Shown here piece by piece: positions 7,981 to 17,168 of a DNA stretch of 64,000 nucleotides. Within the stretch, counting starts at the first letter, position 1, and the number at the start of each line of letters is the position of its first letter. The DNA is taken from positions 31,816-95,815 of the forward strand of contig JABGQS010000007.1 of the NCBI GenBank assembly GCA_018648645.1. Reading direction: 5' to 3'. Below the pieces are notes generated by a model that was given only the letters and a program-made list of their open reading frames with translations, was not told the DNA's origin and did not search any database. A program made the translations under genes and the position numbers. The DNA comes from Clostridia bacterium (GTDB taxonomy: Bacteria; Bacillota; Clostridia; Christensenellales; SZUA-584).

Positions 7981-8430
7981 ATGAAAGCTGGAAGACAAAA
8001 CATGATACTCAAGGTCATCGACGAAAACAACGTTGAAACACAGGATGAGCTTGCGGCAAAGTTAAAAAAAGAAGGGTTTGAGGTTACTCAAGCCACAATA
8101 TCGCGCGATATCAAAGAGCTAAAGTTGATTAAAGTGCAGTCGGGCAGCGGCAGCTACAAGTATACTTCGAGCGGAGTAGAGCAGACGGGCAAGCTCGACG
8201 TGTTCAGACGCGTATTCCGTGACACTGTTATATCGGTAGAAGAGGCGGCGGCGTTGGTCGTTGTTCATACGATGCCGGGCAGCGCTGGAGCGGCCGCAGA
8301 AGCCATTGACGAGTTGAAAATGGCGGAGATTGCAGGGTGCCTTGCCGGAGACAACACGATATTTGTAGCGCCAAAGCAAGCAGACAAGATGACAAAAGTG
8401 GCAGACGCGCTGCGTACGATGATACGGTAG
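7981..8430 (+). CDS. argR: Arginine repressor ArgR/AhrC
   Basis: 149 residues: an N-terminal winged helix (QDELAAKLKKEGFEVTQATISRDIKELKLIKV) and a C-terminal arginine-binding hexamerisation domain ending with the IAGCLAGDNTIFVA segment. Family members repress arginine biosynthesis and activate catabolism in response to arginine. I place the start at ATG 7981, behind GGAAGGGG; the TTG just before it is in frame but badly placed. No ARG genes lie nearby; the location reflects the conserved argR-recN pair of Firmicutes. Confidence 0.95.
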   Translation: MKAGRQNMILKVIDENNVETQDELAAKLKKEGFEVTQATISRDIKELKLIKVQSGSGSYKYTSSGVEQTGKLDVFRRVFRDTVISVEEAAALVVVHTMPGSAGAAAEAIDELKMAEIAGCLAGDNTIFVAPKQADKMTKVADALRTMIR

Positions 8431-8451
8431 CACTAGCAGGGTGAGGCATAA

Positions 8452-10143
8452 ATGTTAAGCAAATTGGTAATCAAAAATATAGCCTTGATTGACGCGCTCG
8501 AGATTGACTTGTCGGGCGGATTGAACATACTCTCGGGTGAAACCGGCGCCGGCAAATCGATTATTGTCGATTCTATGAACTTGGCACTTGGTGAGCGCGC
8601 GGACAGGGAGCTGATACGCACCGGAGCGCAAAAAGCGGTGGTTGAGGCGTGGTTTAGCGGGTTCTCAAGAGCAATCGTCGATATATTAGCAGCGCAGGAA
8701 ATTGAAATTGACACATCGCAGGATTTGATACTTTCACGCGAGCTCAGTTTGACCGGTAAAAACGTGTGCCGCATCAACGGTGTGTTGACAACGCTGGCAA
8801 CACTGAAGGAAGTCAGCGATTTGCTCGTGGATATTCACGGGCAGCACGAGCACCAGTCGCTGTTGCACGAAAAAAACCATATCGCGATGTTGGACGAGTT
8901 CGGCGAGGGTATCGAGGCCGCTAAGGAAGCCACAGCGGATGTGTTCATTAAGTATACCGGTGTAAAAAAACGATTGCTGGCTCTTGCAGGCAGCGACGGG
9001 GACAGAGAACGCCGCATAGATATGCTCCACTATCAAATTGACGAAATACAAAAGACCGCGATTGAAAAGGGTGAAAAGGGCTCTCTTGCTTTGCAGAAAA
9101 AGCGGATGAATGCACAAGAGCGGATCATGGAAGCACTGTCGAGTGCATATGGGGCGTTGTACGAAGACGACAACAACGTTCTGCTTTCACTGAAAGATGT
9201 CAAAAGTTCTCTCATCAGCCTTGATGATGTGGACAAGAAGTACACAGAGTTTGCCGGCAAGGCGGACGAAGCGTATTATATTTTGGAAGAGATTGCAGCT
9301 AGTGTGCGCGACGAGATGGACGAAAGCTATTATGACGCTAACGAGCTGGAAGAGATAGAGGAGCGGCTTGCATTGATAAGCTCGCTGAGCAAAAAGTACG
9401 GTGATGCCCTGCTGGATGGCGAATATATCAAAAACGCGCAGCAAGAGCTGACTGATTTGGTTGACAGCGAAGAGCTTATCGGAAAGCTGGAGGAAGAGCT
9501 TACCGAGCGAAAAACAGCGCTTTATGCGCGGTCTGTCAAGCTAAGCGAGCTGCGAAGTGCGGCGGCATTCGAATTTGCACAAAAGATACAAGAGCAGCTT
9601 AGTGACCTAGGGATGCTGGATGCCAGCTTTAGCGTGCACGTATCGGATATCAAATCTATCGACGAGTGTGCGTTTAGCAGAAACGGTATCGATTCGGTAG
9701 CGTTCTATATCTCTACAAACCGCGGAGAGCCGCAGAAAGCGCTTCGTAAAATTGCGTCGGGCGGCGAGGTTTCGCGTATTATGCTTGCGCTGAAAAATAT
9801 TGCCGCGAACGAAGGCGGAATACCCACAATGATCTTCGACGAGATTGACGTGGGAATCAGCGGGCGAATGGCGCAGGTGGTTGCAAGGAAGCTGCAAAAC
9901 ATCGCGAATGCGCGTCAGGTTGTCTGCGTTACTCACTTGCCACAGATAGCGAGCATGGCGGACACGCACTTTCTGATACTCAAAAGCAGCAGTGAGACAA
10001 AGACAACGACGTCGCTAACTAAGCTTGAGGGCGACATTCGCATCGATGAAATTGCGCGGCTGGCGGGGGGAGACTCGAGCGTATCGGCGCAGCACGCAAA
10101 AGAAATGCTGCAGCGGGCAGGCGAGTACAAAAAGGTAACGTAA
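8452..10143 (+). CDS. recN: DNA repair protein RecN
   Basis: 563-residue SMC-like ATPase that acts early in double-strand break repair. Walker A GETGAGKSII is at residues ~31-40, long coiled-coil segments fill the middle, and the ABC signature (ASGGEVSRIMLALK) and Walker B (IFDEIDVGISG) are in the last third. Length is typical. The start has a GGGTGAGG ribosome-binding site. It closes the argR-recN unit; the ~340 bp after it separate it from spo0A, whereas most Firmicutes carry spoIVB there. Confidence 0.96.
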   Translation: MLSKLVIKNIALIDALEIDLSGGLNILSGETGAGKSIIVDSMNLALGERADRELIRTGAQKAVVEAWFSGFSRAIVDILAAQEIEIDTSQDLILSRELSLTGKNVCRINGVLTTLATLKEVSDLLVDIHGQHEHQSLLHEKNHIAMLDEFGEGIEAAKEATADVFIKYTGVKKRLLALAGSDGDRERRIDMLHYQIDEIQKTAIEKGEKGSLALQKKRMNAQERIMEALSSAYGALYEDDNNVLLSLKDVKSSLISLDDVDKKYTEFAGKADEAYYILEEIAASVRDEMDESYYDANELEEIEERLALISSLSKKYGDALLDGEYIKNAQQELTDLVDSEELIGKLEEELTERKTALYARSVKLSELRSAAAFEFAQKIQEQLSDLGMLDASFSVHVSDIKSIDECAFSRNGIDSVAFYISTNRGEPQKALRKIASGGEVSRIMLALKNIAANEGGIPTMIFDEIDVGISGRMAQVVARKLQNIANARQVVCVTHLPQIASMADTHFLILKSSSETKTTTSLTKLEGDIRIDEIARLAGGDSSVSAQHAKEMLQRAGEYKKVT

Positions 10144-10480
10144 CGCTCTGCAAAAATTGTAATTGAATATCAACGAGCATCCTAAAAACAGCAGCCGAGC
10201 ACGCTGCCAAACGTGGGGTGTTTTTTTATTAGATTTGGTGTATATTGCAAAAGTTACCTGTCGGGAAACCCTCTTTTTGACTAGATACACAGATATGCAA
10301 TAAATAGCATTACCGTTGCAGAATTTGTCGAAATATGTCGAACAAAGGGAAGTTTTGTTGTGAGTGCTTTGCAAAAAAGGTTTCGATAATTGTTTGTGGA
10401 AATACTAATCTTGCATGCCAATAAAAGGGGACACGCTCGCTTTACACAAAGAGTTTTTACAGCGAAGGAAGTATATTTTG
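10144..10480 (+). other. 337-bp gap between recN and spo0A
   Basis: No gene is seen. The gap holds a small inverted repeat (GCAGC at 10191-10195 with GCTGC at 10203-10207) that lies too far from the T run at 10221-10227 to be a sure terminator. It also holds the paired 0A boxes listed separately and the spo0A ribosome-binding site (GAAGGAAG at about 10464-10471). No remnant of spoIVB was recognised in either strand. Confidence 0.6.
10324..10342 (+). promoter_or_regulatory. Two tandem 0A boxes upstream of spo0A
   Basis: TGTCGAA occurs twice in the same orientation, at 10326-10332 and 10336-10342, with 10-bp spacing, the first extended to TTTGTCGAA. TGNCGAA is the Spo0A core binding site, and tandem sites one helical turn apart suit a Spo0A dimer. 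They lie ~140 bp before the spo0A start and suggest autoregulation. Confidence 0.7.
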
Positions 10481-11275
10481 ATGACAGCTAATACAAGTAA
10501 AAAATACACAGTAATACTGGCAGACAGCTGCCGAGATAACATGCGAAATATGAGGGATTATCTTAGTGAGACAGGTAGTTATGATATCTTGGATTTTGCG
10601 TTTGACGGACGGCAGGCGCTTGAGCTGACTAAAAAGCACGAGCCGGATTTGCTGATTATCAATTTGGTTATGCCAAGTCTTGATTGCTTTGCGGTACTGG
10701 AAGAGCTTGCAATTACAGAGCGGAGCAGGGGAACTAGGGTTATTGGCATATCTGCGACTTGGCTGGATTTTACGCTGAGGAAAGCGCAAAGCCTTGGGGT
10801 CGATTATGTAATGCAAAAACCGTTTGAAAAGGAGTATTTCCAGCGGCGAATAGGCGAGGTTATGCAGCTCAAAACAAATAGAACTGATGTCCCAAGCGGG
10901 GGCACATATCAAAACGCAAAAGCCATCGTGACCACGCTCATAAACACGTTTGGGATAACAGCTAATGTAAAGGGATACCACTATTTGCGTGACGCGATTG
11001 TAATGGTTCGTAAGGATTTCGGTTTGGCGAGCAAACTAACGACAGATTTATATGTGCAGATTGCCGATAAATATGACACGTCGCCCCAATGCGTAGAGCG
11101 CGCGATAAGACACGCGATTGACAGCGCATGGAAAAGAGGCGATGCAGCGACGCTGCGTAGCTTCCTTGGGTTCGCTGATTTTGTTGCAAAGGATAAACCA
11201 AGCAACGGTGAGGTGATCGCGATGCTTGTTAATAAACTGAACACACAGCTTGTCTATTTGGAAGACGGACCCTGA
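10481..11275 (+). CDS. spo0A: Spo0A-like response regulator with degenerate phosphorylation site
   Basis: 264 residues, close to the 267 of B. subtilis Spo0A. The receiver domain (residues ~9-125) is altered. The acidic pair is D15-S16 instead of Asp-Asp, and the phosphoacceptor position reads IINLVMP, so residue 61 is Asn (codon AAT, 10661-10663) instead of Asp; Ser replaces the switch Thr, while the Lys of MQKPF is kept. The C-terminal Spo0A_C domain is well conserved, including KGYHYLRDAI and the recognition helix CVERAIRHAIDSAW. It should bind 0A boxes but not be phosphorylated in the normal way. The start is ATG 10481 behind GAAGGAAG; an upstream in-frame ATG at 10415 has no such site. 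It could be an inactive relic or a phosphorylation-independent regulator. Confidence 0.9.
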   Translation: MTANTSKKYTVILADSCRDNMRNMRDYLSETGSYDILDFAFDGRQALELTKKHEPDLLIINLVMPSLDCFAVLEELAITERSRGTRVIGISATWLDFTLRKAQSLGVDYVMQKPFEKEYFQRRIGEVMQLKTNRTDVPSGGTYQNAKAIVTTLINTFGITANVKGYHYLRDAIVMVRKDFGLASKLTTDLYVQIADKYDTSPQCVERAIRHAIDSAWKRGDAATLRSFLGFADFVAKDKPSNGEVIAMLVNKLNTQLVYLEDGP

Positions 11276-11628
11276 CCTTGTGAATAATGTTTCGGTAAAT
11301 CGATACAATTTCGAGAGTAATTCGCGCTGTAAGTAGCATTTTTTTATCGATTAAAGACATATAGTTGTCGGCTTCACACTTCGAATTCAACTTTGAAATC
11401 CTCTAAATTAACTTGACGATGAAAAAGTATTGTGATATGGTACTTTTGACAAATTTATTTTGTTTTTGACAAATTGGTGTTTTTTCCCTTGCAAAAAAAA
11501 ACTTCGCACATTATTATTCATTTAACGTTGTATAATATTTTTTTTTAGTGTATAATTTTTCGGTGAGTTTTCGAAAATTGCGGTTTTATGCCGTGAAAAT
11601 AAATTATATTTTATTAAGGAGATAAGAA
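11276..11628 (+). other. 353-bp AT-rich promoter region before ppdK
   Basis: No gene is seen. The region is very AT-rich and contains several promoter-like elements: TTGACG at 11413-11418 with TATGGT at 11436-11441 (17-bp spacer), two copies of TTTTGACAAAT (TTGACA at 11446-11451 and 11466-11471), and two TATAAT boxes 20 bp apart at 11531-11536 and 11551-11556. Which element is used cannot be decided from the sequence. Confidence 0.55.
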
Positions 11629-14262
11629 ATGAGCAAAAAGTATGTATATCTTTTCAGCGAAGCAAACGCTTCAATGAAAAACCTACTCGGTGGCAAGGGT
11701 GCCAACCTCGCAGAAATGACTGCGCTGGGGCTGCCTGTGCCGCAAGGGTTCACAATGTCAACAGAGGCGTGTAATCGTTACTATGAAGACGGAAAAGTGA
11801 TTGCAGACGATATAGTTGAAGAGTTTTATGAGGCACTTAGCCAACTAGAAAAAATTAACGACAAGAAATTTGGAGATAGCAGCGATCCACTGCTTGTATC
11901 TGTAAGATCCGGCGCGCGTGTATCTATGCCGGGCATGATGGACACTATACTTAACCTTGGGCTAAACGACGTAGCAGTAGCAGGGCTTGCAAAGCTTACC
12001 GGGAACGAGCGGTTCGCTTACGATTGCTATAGAAGATTTATTCAAATGTTCTCTGATGTTGTTATGGACATAGATAAAGCTAAGTTTGAAGAGCTCCTAG
12101 ACGATGTCAAGGAGAAAAAGGGAGTGGAGAACGATACTGATCTTACGACCGACGATCTAAAGCTTATTGTGAAAAAATATAAGGCGCTGTATATCGTTGA
12201 ACAGGGCGAGGAGTTTCCGCAGGAGCCAAAAGAGCAGCTGCTTGAATCTATCAAAGCTGTTTTCCGTTCTTGGGACAACCCAAGAGCAATCATATATCGC
12301 CGTATGAACGATATCCCGGGCGACTGGGGAACGGCAGTTAACGTGCAGGCGATGGTGTTTGGTAATATGGGCGATGATTCCGGCACAGGCGTTGCGTTTA
12401 CAAGAGACCCATCAACAGGCGAAAAGATACTTTACGGTGAGTATTTGATGAACGCACAAGGCGAAGACGTTGTTGCGGGTATCAGAACGCCAAAGATGAT
12501 CTCAGAGCTGCAGGACACTTTACCGGAAATATATGACGAGTTTGTAGCCATTGCTGACAAGCTTGAAGACCATTACTGCGACATGCAGGACATGGAGTTC
12601 ACAATAGAGCGTGGCAAACTATATATGCTGCAAACAAGAAACGGTAAGAGAACGGCTGCGGCTGCACTCAAAATTGCCGTTGACCTGGTAGAGGAATGTA
12701 AGCTGAGCCATGAGGAAGCGATTATGAAGGTTGAGCCAAAACAGCTTGATGCTTTGCTTCATCCTACTTTTGACCCGAACGCGCTAAAAGAAGCGAAACC
12801 GATGGCTAGGGGCCTTGCGGCGTCACCGGGCGCAGCGTGCGGCAAAATATACTTTAATGCAAAAGACGCTGCGGCAGCTGTTGAGCTTGGTGAGCAGGTT
12901 ATACTCGTAAGGCTGGAGACTTCGCCGGAAGATATCGAAGGAATGTACGCGGCAAACGGTATACTTACATCGCGTGGTGGTATGACTTCTCATGCGGCGG
13001 TTGTTGCAAGAGGCATCGGCACGTGCTGCGTATCGGGTTGCGGCGAGATTATGATAGTTGAGCGCAACAAGACGATGACAGCGGACGGCAGAGTCTTCCA
13101 CGAAGGCGATTATATATCCATCAACGGAAGCACGGGCAATGTGTACGGTGAAGCGATTCCGACAATCGCGGCCGAGCTGACCGGAGACTTCGGTATCGTT
13201 ATGGGATGGGCTGACGAAGCGAGAACGATGAAAGTTCGCACAAACGCTGACTCTCCGAAAGACGCTATTCAAGCAATCAAGTTTGGAGCAGAGGGCATTG
13301 GCCTTTGCAGGACAGAGCACATGTTCTTTGAAGAAGACAGAATTCCCGCAATGCGTGAAATGATTGTTGCAAAAACTCTTGACCAAAGAGTACGCGCACT
13401 TGGTAAGCTGCTTCCGATGCAAAAGAAAGACTTTAAGGGCATTTACGAAGCGATGGGTGAGAGACCGGTAACTATACGTCTGCTCGATCCGCCGTTGCAC
13501 GAGTTCCTGCCACAGGAAGACGCAGACATCAAGCAGCTTGCAAAAGAGATGATGATTCCGTTTGACGAGCTTCATTTGATGATTTCTAACCTTCACGAGT
13601 TTAACCCGATGCTTGGACACCGAGGCTGCCGTTTGGCGGTTACGTATCCTGAAATTGCGGAGATGCAGGCAAGGGCGATTATTGAATCAGCTATCGAAGT
13701 TGCGGAAGAAAAGAAAATTAAAGGTGTGCCGGAAATCATGATTCCGCTGGTTGGCGAGATAAAAGAGCTTAAGTATGTTAAAGACGTTGTTGTGGCTACT
13801 GCAGAGAAGGTTATCGCAGAAAAAGGCGTGAAAATCGACTACTTGGTCGGAACGATGATCGAAGTGCCGCGTGCTGCAATTACTGCGGACGAGATTGCGC
13901 AGGAAGCGGAGTTCTTCTCGTTTGGTACGAATGATTTGACGCAGATGGCGTTCGGGTTCAGCCGGGACGACGCCGGCAAGTTCCTCGATGACTATTACAA
14001 TAAAAAGGTGTATGAGAGCGATCCGTTTGCACGCCTTGACCAAAAGGGCGTAGGAAAACTCGTTAAGATGGCTGTAGAGCTCGGAAGAAAGACGCGGCCG
14101 GATATTAAGCTTGGTATCTGCGGAGAGCACGGCGGAGAAGCAAGCAGCGTCAAGTTCTGTCACGATGTTGGACTTGATTACGTATCGTGCAGCCCGTACC
14201 GTGTGCCAATCGCACGTCTTGCGGCGGCGCATGCAGCAATAGAAGCTAAGAACGCATATTAA
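11629..14262 (+). CDS. ppdK: Pyruvate, phosphate dikinase
   Basis: 877-residue enzyme interconverting pyruvate, ATP and Pi with phosphoenolpyruvate, AMP and PPi; in anaerobes it often serves PPi-linked glycolysis. The N-terminal ATP-grasp domain begins with LLGGKGANLAEMTALGLPVPQGF. The swivelling phosphohistidine domain carries GGMTSHAAVVARG near residue 455, with both the catalytic His and the regulatory Thr two residues before it. The PEP/pyruvate barrel ends with the catalytic-Cys segment KLGICGEHGGE. Length is typical. A strong AAGGAG precedes the ATG. It is flanked by a promoter-rich gap and a terminator, so it is probably a single-gene transcript. Confidence 0.97.
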   Translation: MSKKYVYLFSEANASMKNLLGGKGANLAEMTALGLPVPQGFTMSTEACNRYYEDGKVIADDIVEEFYEALSQLEKINDKKFGDSSDPLLVSVRSGARVSMPGMMDTILNLGLNDVAVAGLAKLTGNERFAYDCYRRFIQMFSDVVMDIDKAKFEELLDDVKEKKGVENDTDLTTDDLKLIVKKYKALYIVEQGEEFPQEPKEQLLESIKAVFRSWDNPRAIIYRRMNDIPGDWGTAVNVQAMVFGNMGDDSGTGVAFTRDPSTGEKILYGEYLMNAQGEDVVAGIRTPKMISELQDTLPEIYDEFVAIADKLEDHYCDMQDMEFTIERGKLYMLQTRNGKRTAAAALKIAVDLVEECKLSHEEAIMKVEPKQLDALLHPTFDPNALKEAKPMARGLAASPGAACGKIYFNAKDAAAAVELGEQVILVRLETSPEDIEGMYAANGILTSRGGMTSHAAVVARGIGTCCVSGCGEIMIVERNKTMTADGRVFHEGDYISINGSTGNVYGEAIPTIAAELTGDFGIVMGWADEARTMKVRTNADSPKDAIQAIKFGAEGIGLCRTEHMFFEEDRIPAMREMIVAKTLDQRVRALGKLLPMQKKDFKGIYEAMGERPVTIRLLDPPLHEFLPQEDADIKQLAKEMMIPFDELHLMISNLHEFNPMLGHRGCRLAVTYPEIAEMQARAIIESAIEVAEEKKIKGVPEIMIPLVGEIKELKYVKDVVVATAEKVIAEKGVKIDYLVGTMIEVPRAAITADEIAQEAEFFSFGTNDLTQMAFGFSRDDAGKFLDDYYNKKVYESDPFARLDQKGVGKLVKMAVELGRKTRPDIKLGICGEHGGEASSVKFCHDVGLDYVSCSPYRVPIARLAAAHAAIEAKNAY

Positions 14263-14286
14263 ATAAAACGTAAACAGTAAAGGGGC

Positions 14287-14313
14287 GAGGCATTGTGCTT
14301 TGCCTCTTTTTTT
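14287..14313 (+). terminator. Intrinsic terminator after ppdK
   Basis: GAGGCA (14287-14292), an eight-base loop, TGCCTC (14301-14306) and then seven T. Confidence 0.85.
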
Positions 14314-14399
14314 GTTGTGGTTGTAAAGAGTTTGTGAATATATGCCACAAATAAAGCGGATTATGCAGGAGTTTATTATATTTTGTGTAAATTATATAT

Positions 14400-15401
14400 A
14401 TGAGTGAAAAAAGCCTTACGTATCGGCAGGTGCGAGAAAATCTTGAAAATACGATGCTGAGTGAGCATGCGACGAAATCTGCGGACAGCCAAGGCAGAGA
14501 AAGAGACATTGAGCCTTGCAGCATGAGGACGGCATTTCAGAGAGACCGAGACCGCATATTGCATTGCAAGTCTTTTCGTCGCCTAAAACATAAAACGCAG
14601 GTGTTTTTGTCTCCCGAGGGCGACCATTACCGAACGCGGCTGACGCATACGCTGGAGGTTTCGCAAATAGCACGGACGATAGCGCGCAGCTTGCGGCTTA
14701 ACGAGGATTTGGCCGAAGCGATTGCGTTTGGGCACGATCTTGGGCACACGCCGTTTGGACACGCGGGAGAGCGCGTCTTAAATGAGCTGACCGGACACTT
14801 TGAGCACAACGAGCAAAGCCTGCGGGTCGTCGAGGTTCTTGAAGGCGGATGCGGGCTTAACTTGACGTATGAAGTACGTGACGGAATTCTAAAGCACAAA
14901 AAGTCGCTTACCCCCGAAACACTCGAAGGCATGGTGGTTAGGGTTTCGGACATGATTGCCTATGTGAATCACGATATCGACGACGCGCTGAGGGCGAACA
15001 TTATCAGCGAGATACCGAGCGAGTTTTTGGACGCGTTTGGCAGCACGCACGGCGAGCGTATAAACACGATGATTACCGATGTGGTGCAAAACAGCGATAA
15101 TGAAGCCGGCATATCTATGTCAGAGCAAGTGCAGACGCTTTTCGAGAAGCTGCGAGCGTTCATGTTCGAGAATGTTTACTTTGGGTCGGACGCGAAACGA
15201 GAAGAAGGCAAGGCAGAGCATCTGATTAGGTTGCTGTTCAATCACTTTTATGAGAACCCGAGCGAAATGAAACAAGATGCCGAGCTTGAAAAATACGGGT
15301 TGGTGCAGACGGTAACAGATTATATTGCGGGCATGACAGACAGGTACGCTGTTAAAGTATTTGAGGATATATATATTCCGAAAGGTTGGAAAAAGTATTA
15401 G
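14400..15401 (+). CDS. dgt: Deoxyguanosinetriphosphate triphosphohydrolase-like HD protein
   Basis: 333 residues of the dGTPase/HD-domain family, which hydrolyses dNTPs to deoxynucleosides and triphosphate. The metal-binding His and His-Asp residues are seen in RLTHTLEVSQIA and FGHDLGHTPFGHAGE (around residues 80-125). The N-terminal segment CSMRTAFQRDRDRILHCKSFRRLKHKTQVF is typical of the short clostridial form. No Shine-Dalgarno precedes the ATG, and the upstream DNA is an AT-rich run. The stop overlaps the dnaG GTG by one base. The order dgt-dnaG-rpoD is widespread in Clostridia. Confidence 0.92.
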   Translation: MSEKSLTYRQVRENLENTMLSEHATKSADSQGRERDIEPCSMRTAFQRDRDRILHCKSFRRLKHKTQVFLSPEGDHYRTRLTHTLEVSQIARTIARSLRLNEDLAEAIAFGHDLGHTPFGHAGERVLNELTGHFEHNEQSLRVVEVLEGGCGLNLTYEVRDGILKHKKSLTPETLEGMVVRVSDMIAYVNHDIDDALRANIISEIPSEFLDAFGSTHGERINTMITDVVQNSDNEAGISMSEQVQTLFEKLRAFMFENVYFGSDAKREEGKAEHLIRLLFNHFYENPSEMKQDAELEKYGLVQTVTDYIAGMTDRYAVKVFEDIYIPKGWKKY

Positions 15402-17161
15402 TGGCACGTTTTACGGACAATTGGCTTTCCGAGCTATATTCAAAAAATGATATTGTAGACGTTGTGTCCGAGTATACAACGCTAACTGAGCGCGGTGGTA
15501 GGTACTGGGGATTATGCCCGTTTCACAGCGAGAAGACGCCGTCTTTTTCTGTGAGCCGTGACAAGCAGCTTTACTATTGCTTTGGGTGCAAGGGTGGCGG
15601 CAACGTTACCAACTTTATAATGAAAACCGAAAACGTGACTTTCCCCGAGGCGGTCGAGCGGCTGGCAAAGCGCGCTAATATGGAGATGCAGGAAGTTCTT
15701 GAGGATAAGCAGTACAAGAAGATTACGCAAAAGAAGAAAACGATTGTCAGCATGAACAAGATTGCGGCGCAGCTGTATTATGATACGCTGCATTCGCCCG
15801 TTGGTAAGGAAGCGCTCAGTTATTTGAAACGACGCGGGATTGACGAAAATAGCATCAAGCGGTTTGGGCTGGGGTTCGCACCCGACGATTGGAGCACCGT
15901 CACCGATTTGCTGAAGAAGGAAGGGTTTAAGGATGAGGACATCAAGGATAGCGGTCTCGTATCAGTGAAGAACAACAACATGTTTGACACGTTCCGCAAC
16001 CGAGTGATGTTTCCGATTATCAACACGTTTGGCGATGTCATCGCGTTTGGCGGCAGAGTGATGGACGACAGTACTCCAAAGTATTTGAACACAAAAGAGA
16101 CTGCTGCGTTTAACAAACGGCGCAATCTGTACGGTATAGACTTGATACGCAAAATGAAAGGTATCAAAGGTGTTGTGATTGTTGAAGGTTATATGGATGT
16201 GGTTTCGCTTAGCGCGCACGGCGTAAAGGCGGCAGTAGCATCGCTGGGCACCGCGTTTACGCGCCAGCAGGCGATGCTGATAAAGCGATACACCAGCGAC
16301 GTGTTCGTGGCGTATGACGGCGACTCGGCAGGGCAGATAGCGACCATGAAAGCGCTGGATATATTGTCGGGCGAGGGTCTGAATGTGCGCGTTGTTCAGT
16401 TCGCAGACGGCGAGGATCCGGACGACTTTATCAGGAAAAATGAGCTTGCCGGGTTTGCAAAAAAAGTGAAGCATTCTCTCACGGCAATCGGGTACAAGCT
16501 GGACGTAAAAAAGCGCGAGTTTGATATGAAAACCGAGGACGGCAGGGAAGGGTACGCTATCGCGGCAGCTAAGATTATCGGGTCTATTGACAGCCCGATA
16601 AAACAGGAGCGATATATCGCGCGAATTGCAGAGCAGACGGGGTATAGCGAGCATGCGCTGAGCCAGCAGATTCAAGGCGCTTCGGCGGACGAAAAAGGGA
16701 CTAAAAAAAGCAGGATAACCAGCATAAACAAGAGTCGCGAAAATATTGAAAACGTTTTCTTGGCATTTGCGATGGCGAATCCCCAATATGTTGTGGACGT
16801 GGCTCATATAATTAAAATTGACGATTTTAGCCAAAAAACGCATAAAAATATATTTTCTGTACTATATGAGTGCATAAAAAGAGGAGTTCAGCCTACATAT
16901 GCCGAATTAGTATCAGAACTTGAAACAGAAGAAGACACAAATGAAGCAGCTCGTCTAGCAGAAATCGATACGGTTGCGAGTGATCCCAGAGGATATATGA
17001 TTGATTGTGCCAACAAAATGAGTCGGCACGTGCAGGAAAGCAAACGGAGCAAGTTGCTTGACCAAATGCAGGATGCTACGAGCGAACAAAGAAAAAAACT
17101 ACTTGCCGAAATCGGCGAGATAGATAAAGAATTAAGAGATAAAAGTGGTGGGGTAAGGTGA
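15401..17161 (+). CDS. dnaG: DNA primase
   Basis: 586-residue primase that makes RNA primers at the replication fork. The N-terminal CHC2 zinc finger ([25 protein letters not shown]) lies near residues 35-60; the TOPRIM catalytic domain has [13 protein letters not shown] near 255 and a later AYDGDSAGQ near 305; the C-terminal region would bind DnaB helicase. I choose the GTG at 15401 ([25 protein letters not shown]), which shares a base with the dgt stop codon; the upstream in-frame TTG adds five non-conserved residues. It is translationally coupled to dgt and leads into rpoD. Confidence 0.96.
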   Translation: MARFTDNWLSELYSKNDIVDVVSEYTTLTERGGRYWGLCPFHSEKTPSFSVSRDKQLYYCFGCKGGGNVTNFIMKTENVTFPEAVERLAKRANMEMQEVLEDKQYKKITQKKKTIVSMNKIAAQLYYDTLHSPVGKEALSYLKRRGIDENSIKRFGLGFAPDDWSTVTDLLKKEGFKDEDIKDSGLVSVKNNNMFDTFRNRVMFPIINTFGDVIAFGGRVMDDSTPKYLNTKETAAFNKRRNLYGIDLIRKMKGIKGVVIVEGYMDVVSLSAHGVKAAVASLGTAFTRQQAMLIKRYTSDVFVAYDGDSAGQIATMKALDILSGEGLNVRVVQFADGEDPDDFIRKNELAGFAKKVKHSLTAIGYKLDVKKREFDMKTEDGREGYAIAAAKIIGSIDSPIKQERYIARIAEQTGYSEHALSQQIQGASADEKGTKKSRITSINKSRENIENVFLAFAMANPQYVVDVAHIIKIDDFSQKTHKNIFSVLYECIKRGVQPTYAELVSELETEEDTNEAARLAEIDTVASDPRGYMIDCANKMSRHVQESKRSKLLDQMQDATSEQRKKLLAEIGEIDKELRDKSGGVR

Positions 17162-17168
17162 TATTATT

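Noticed and set aside
10191..10227. Terminator after recN
   Set aside because: The GCAGC/GCTGC stem is only five base pairs and the T run is 13 bases further on.
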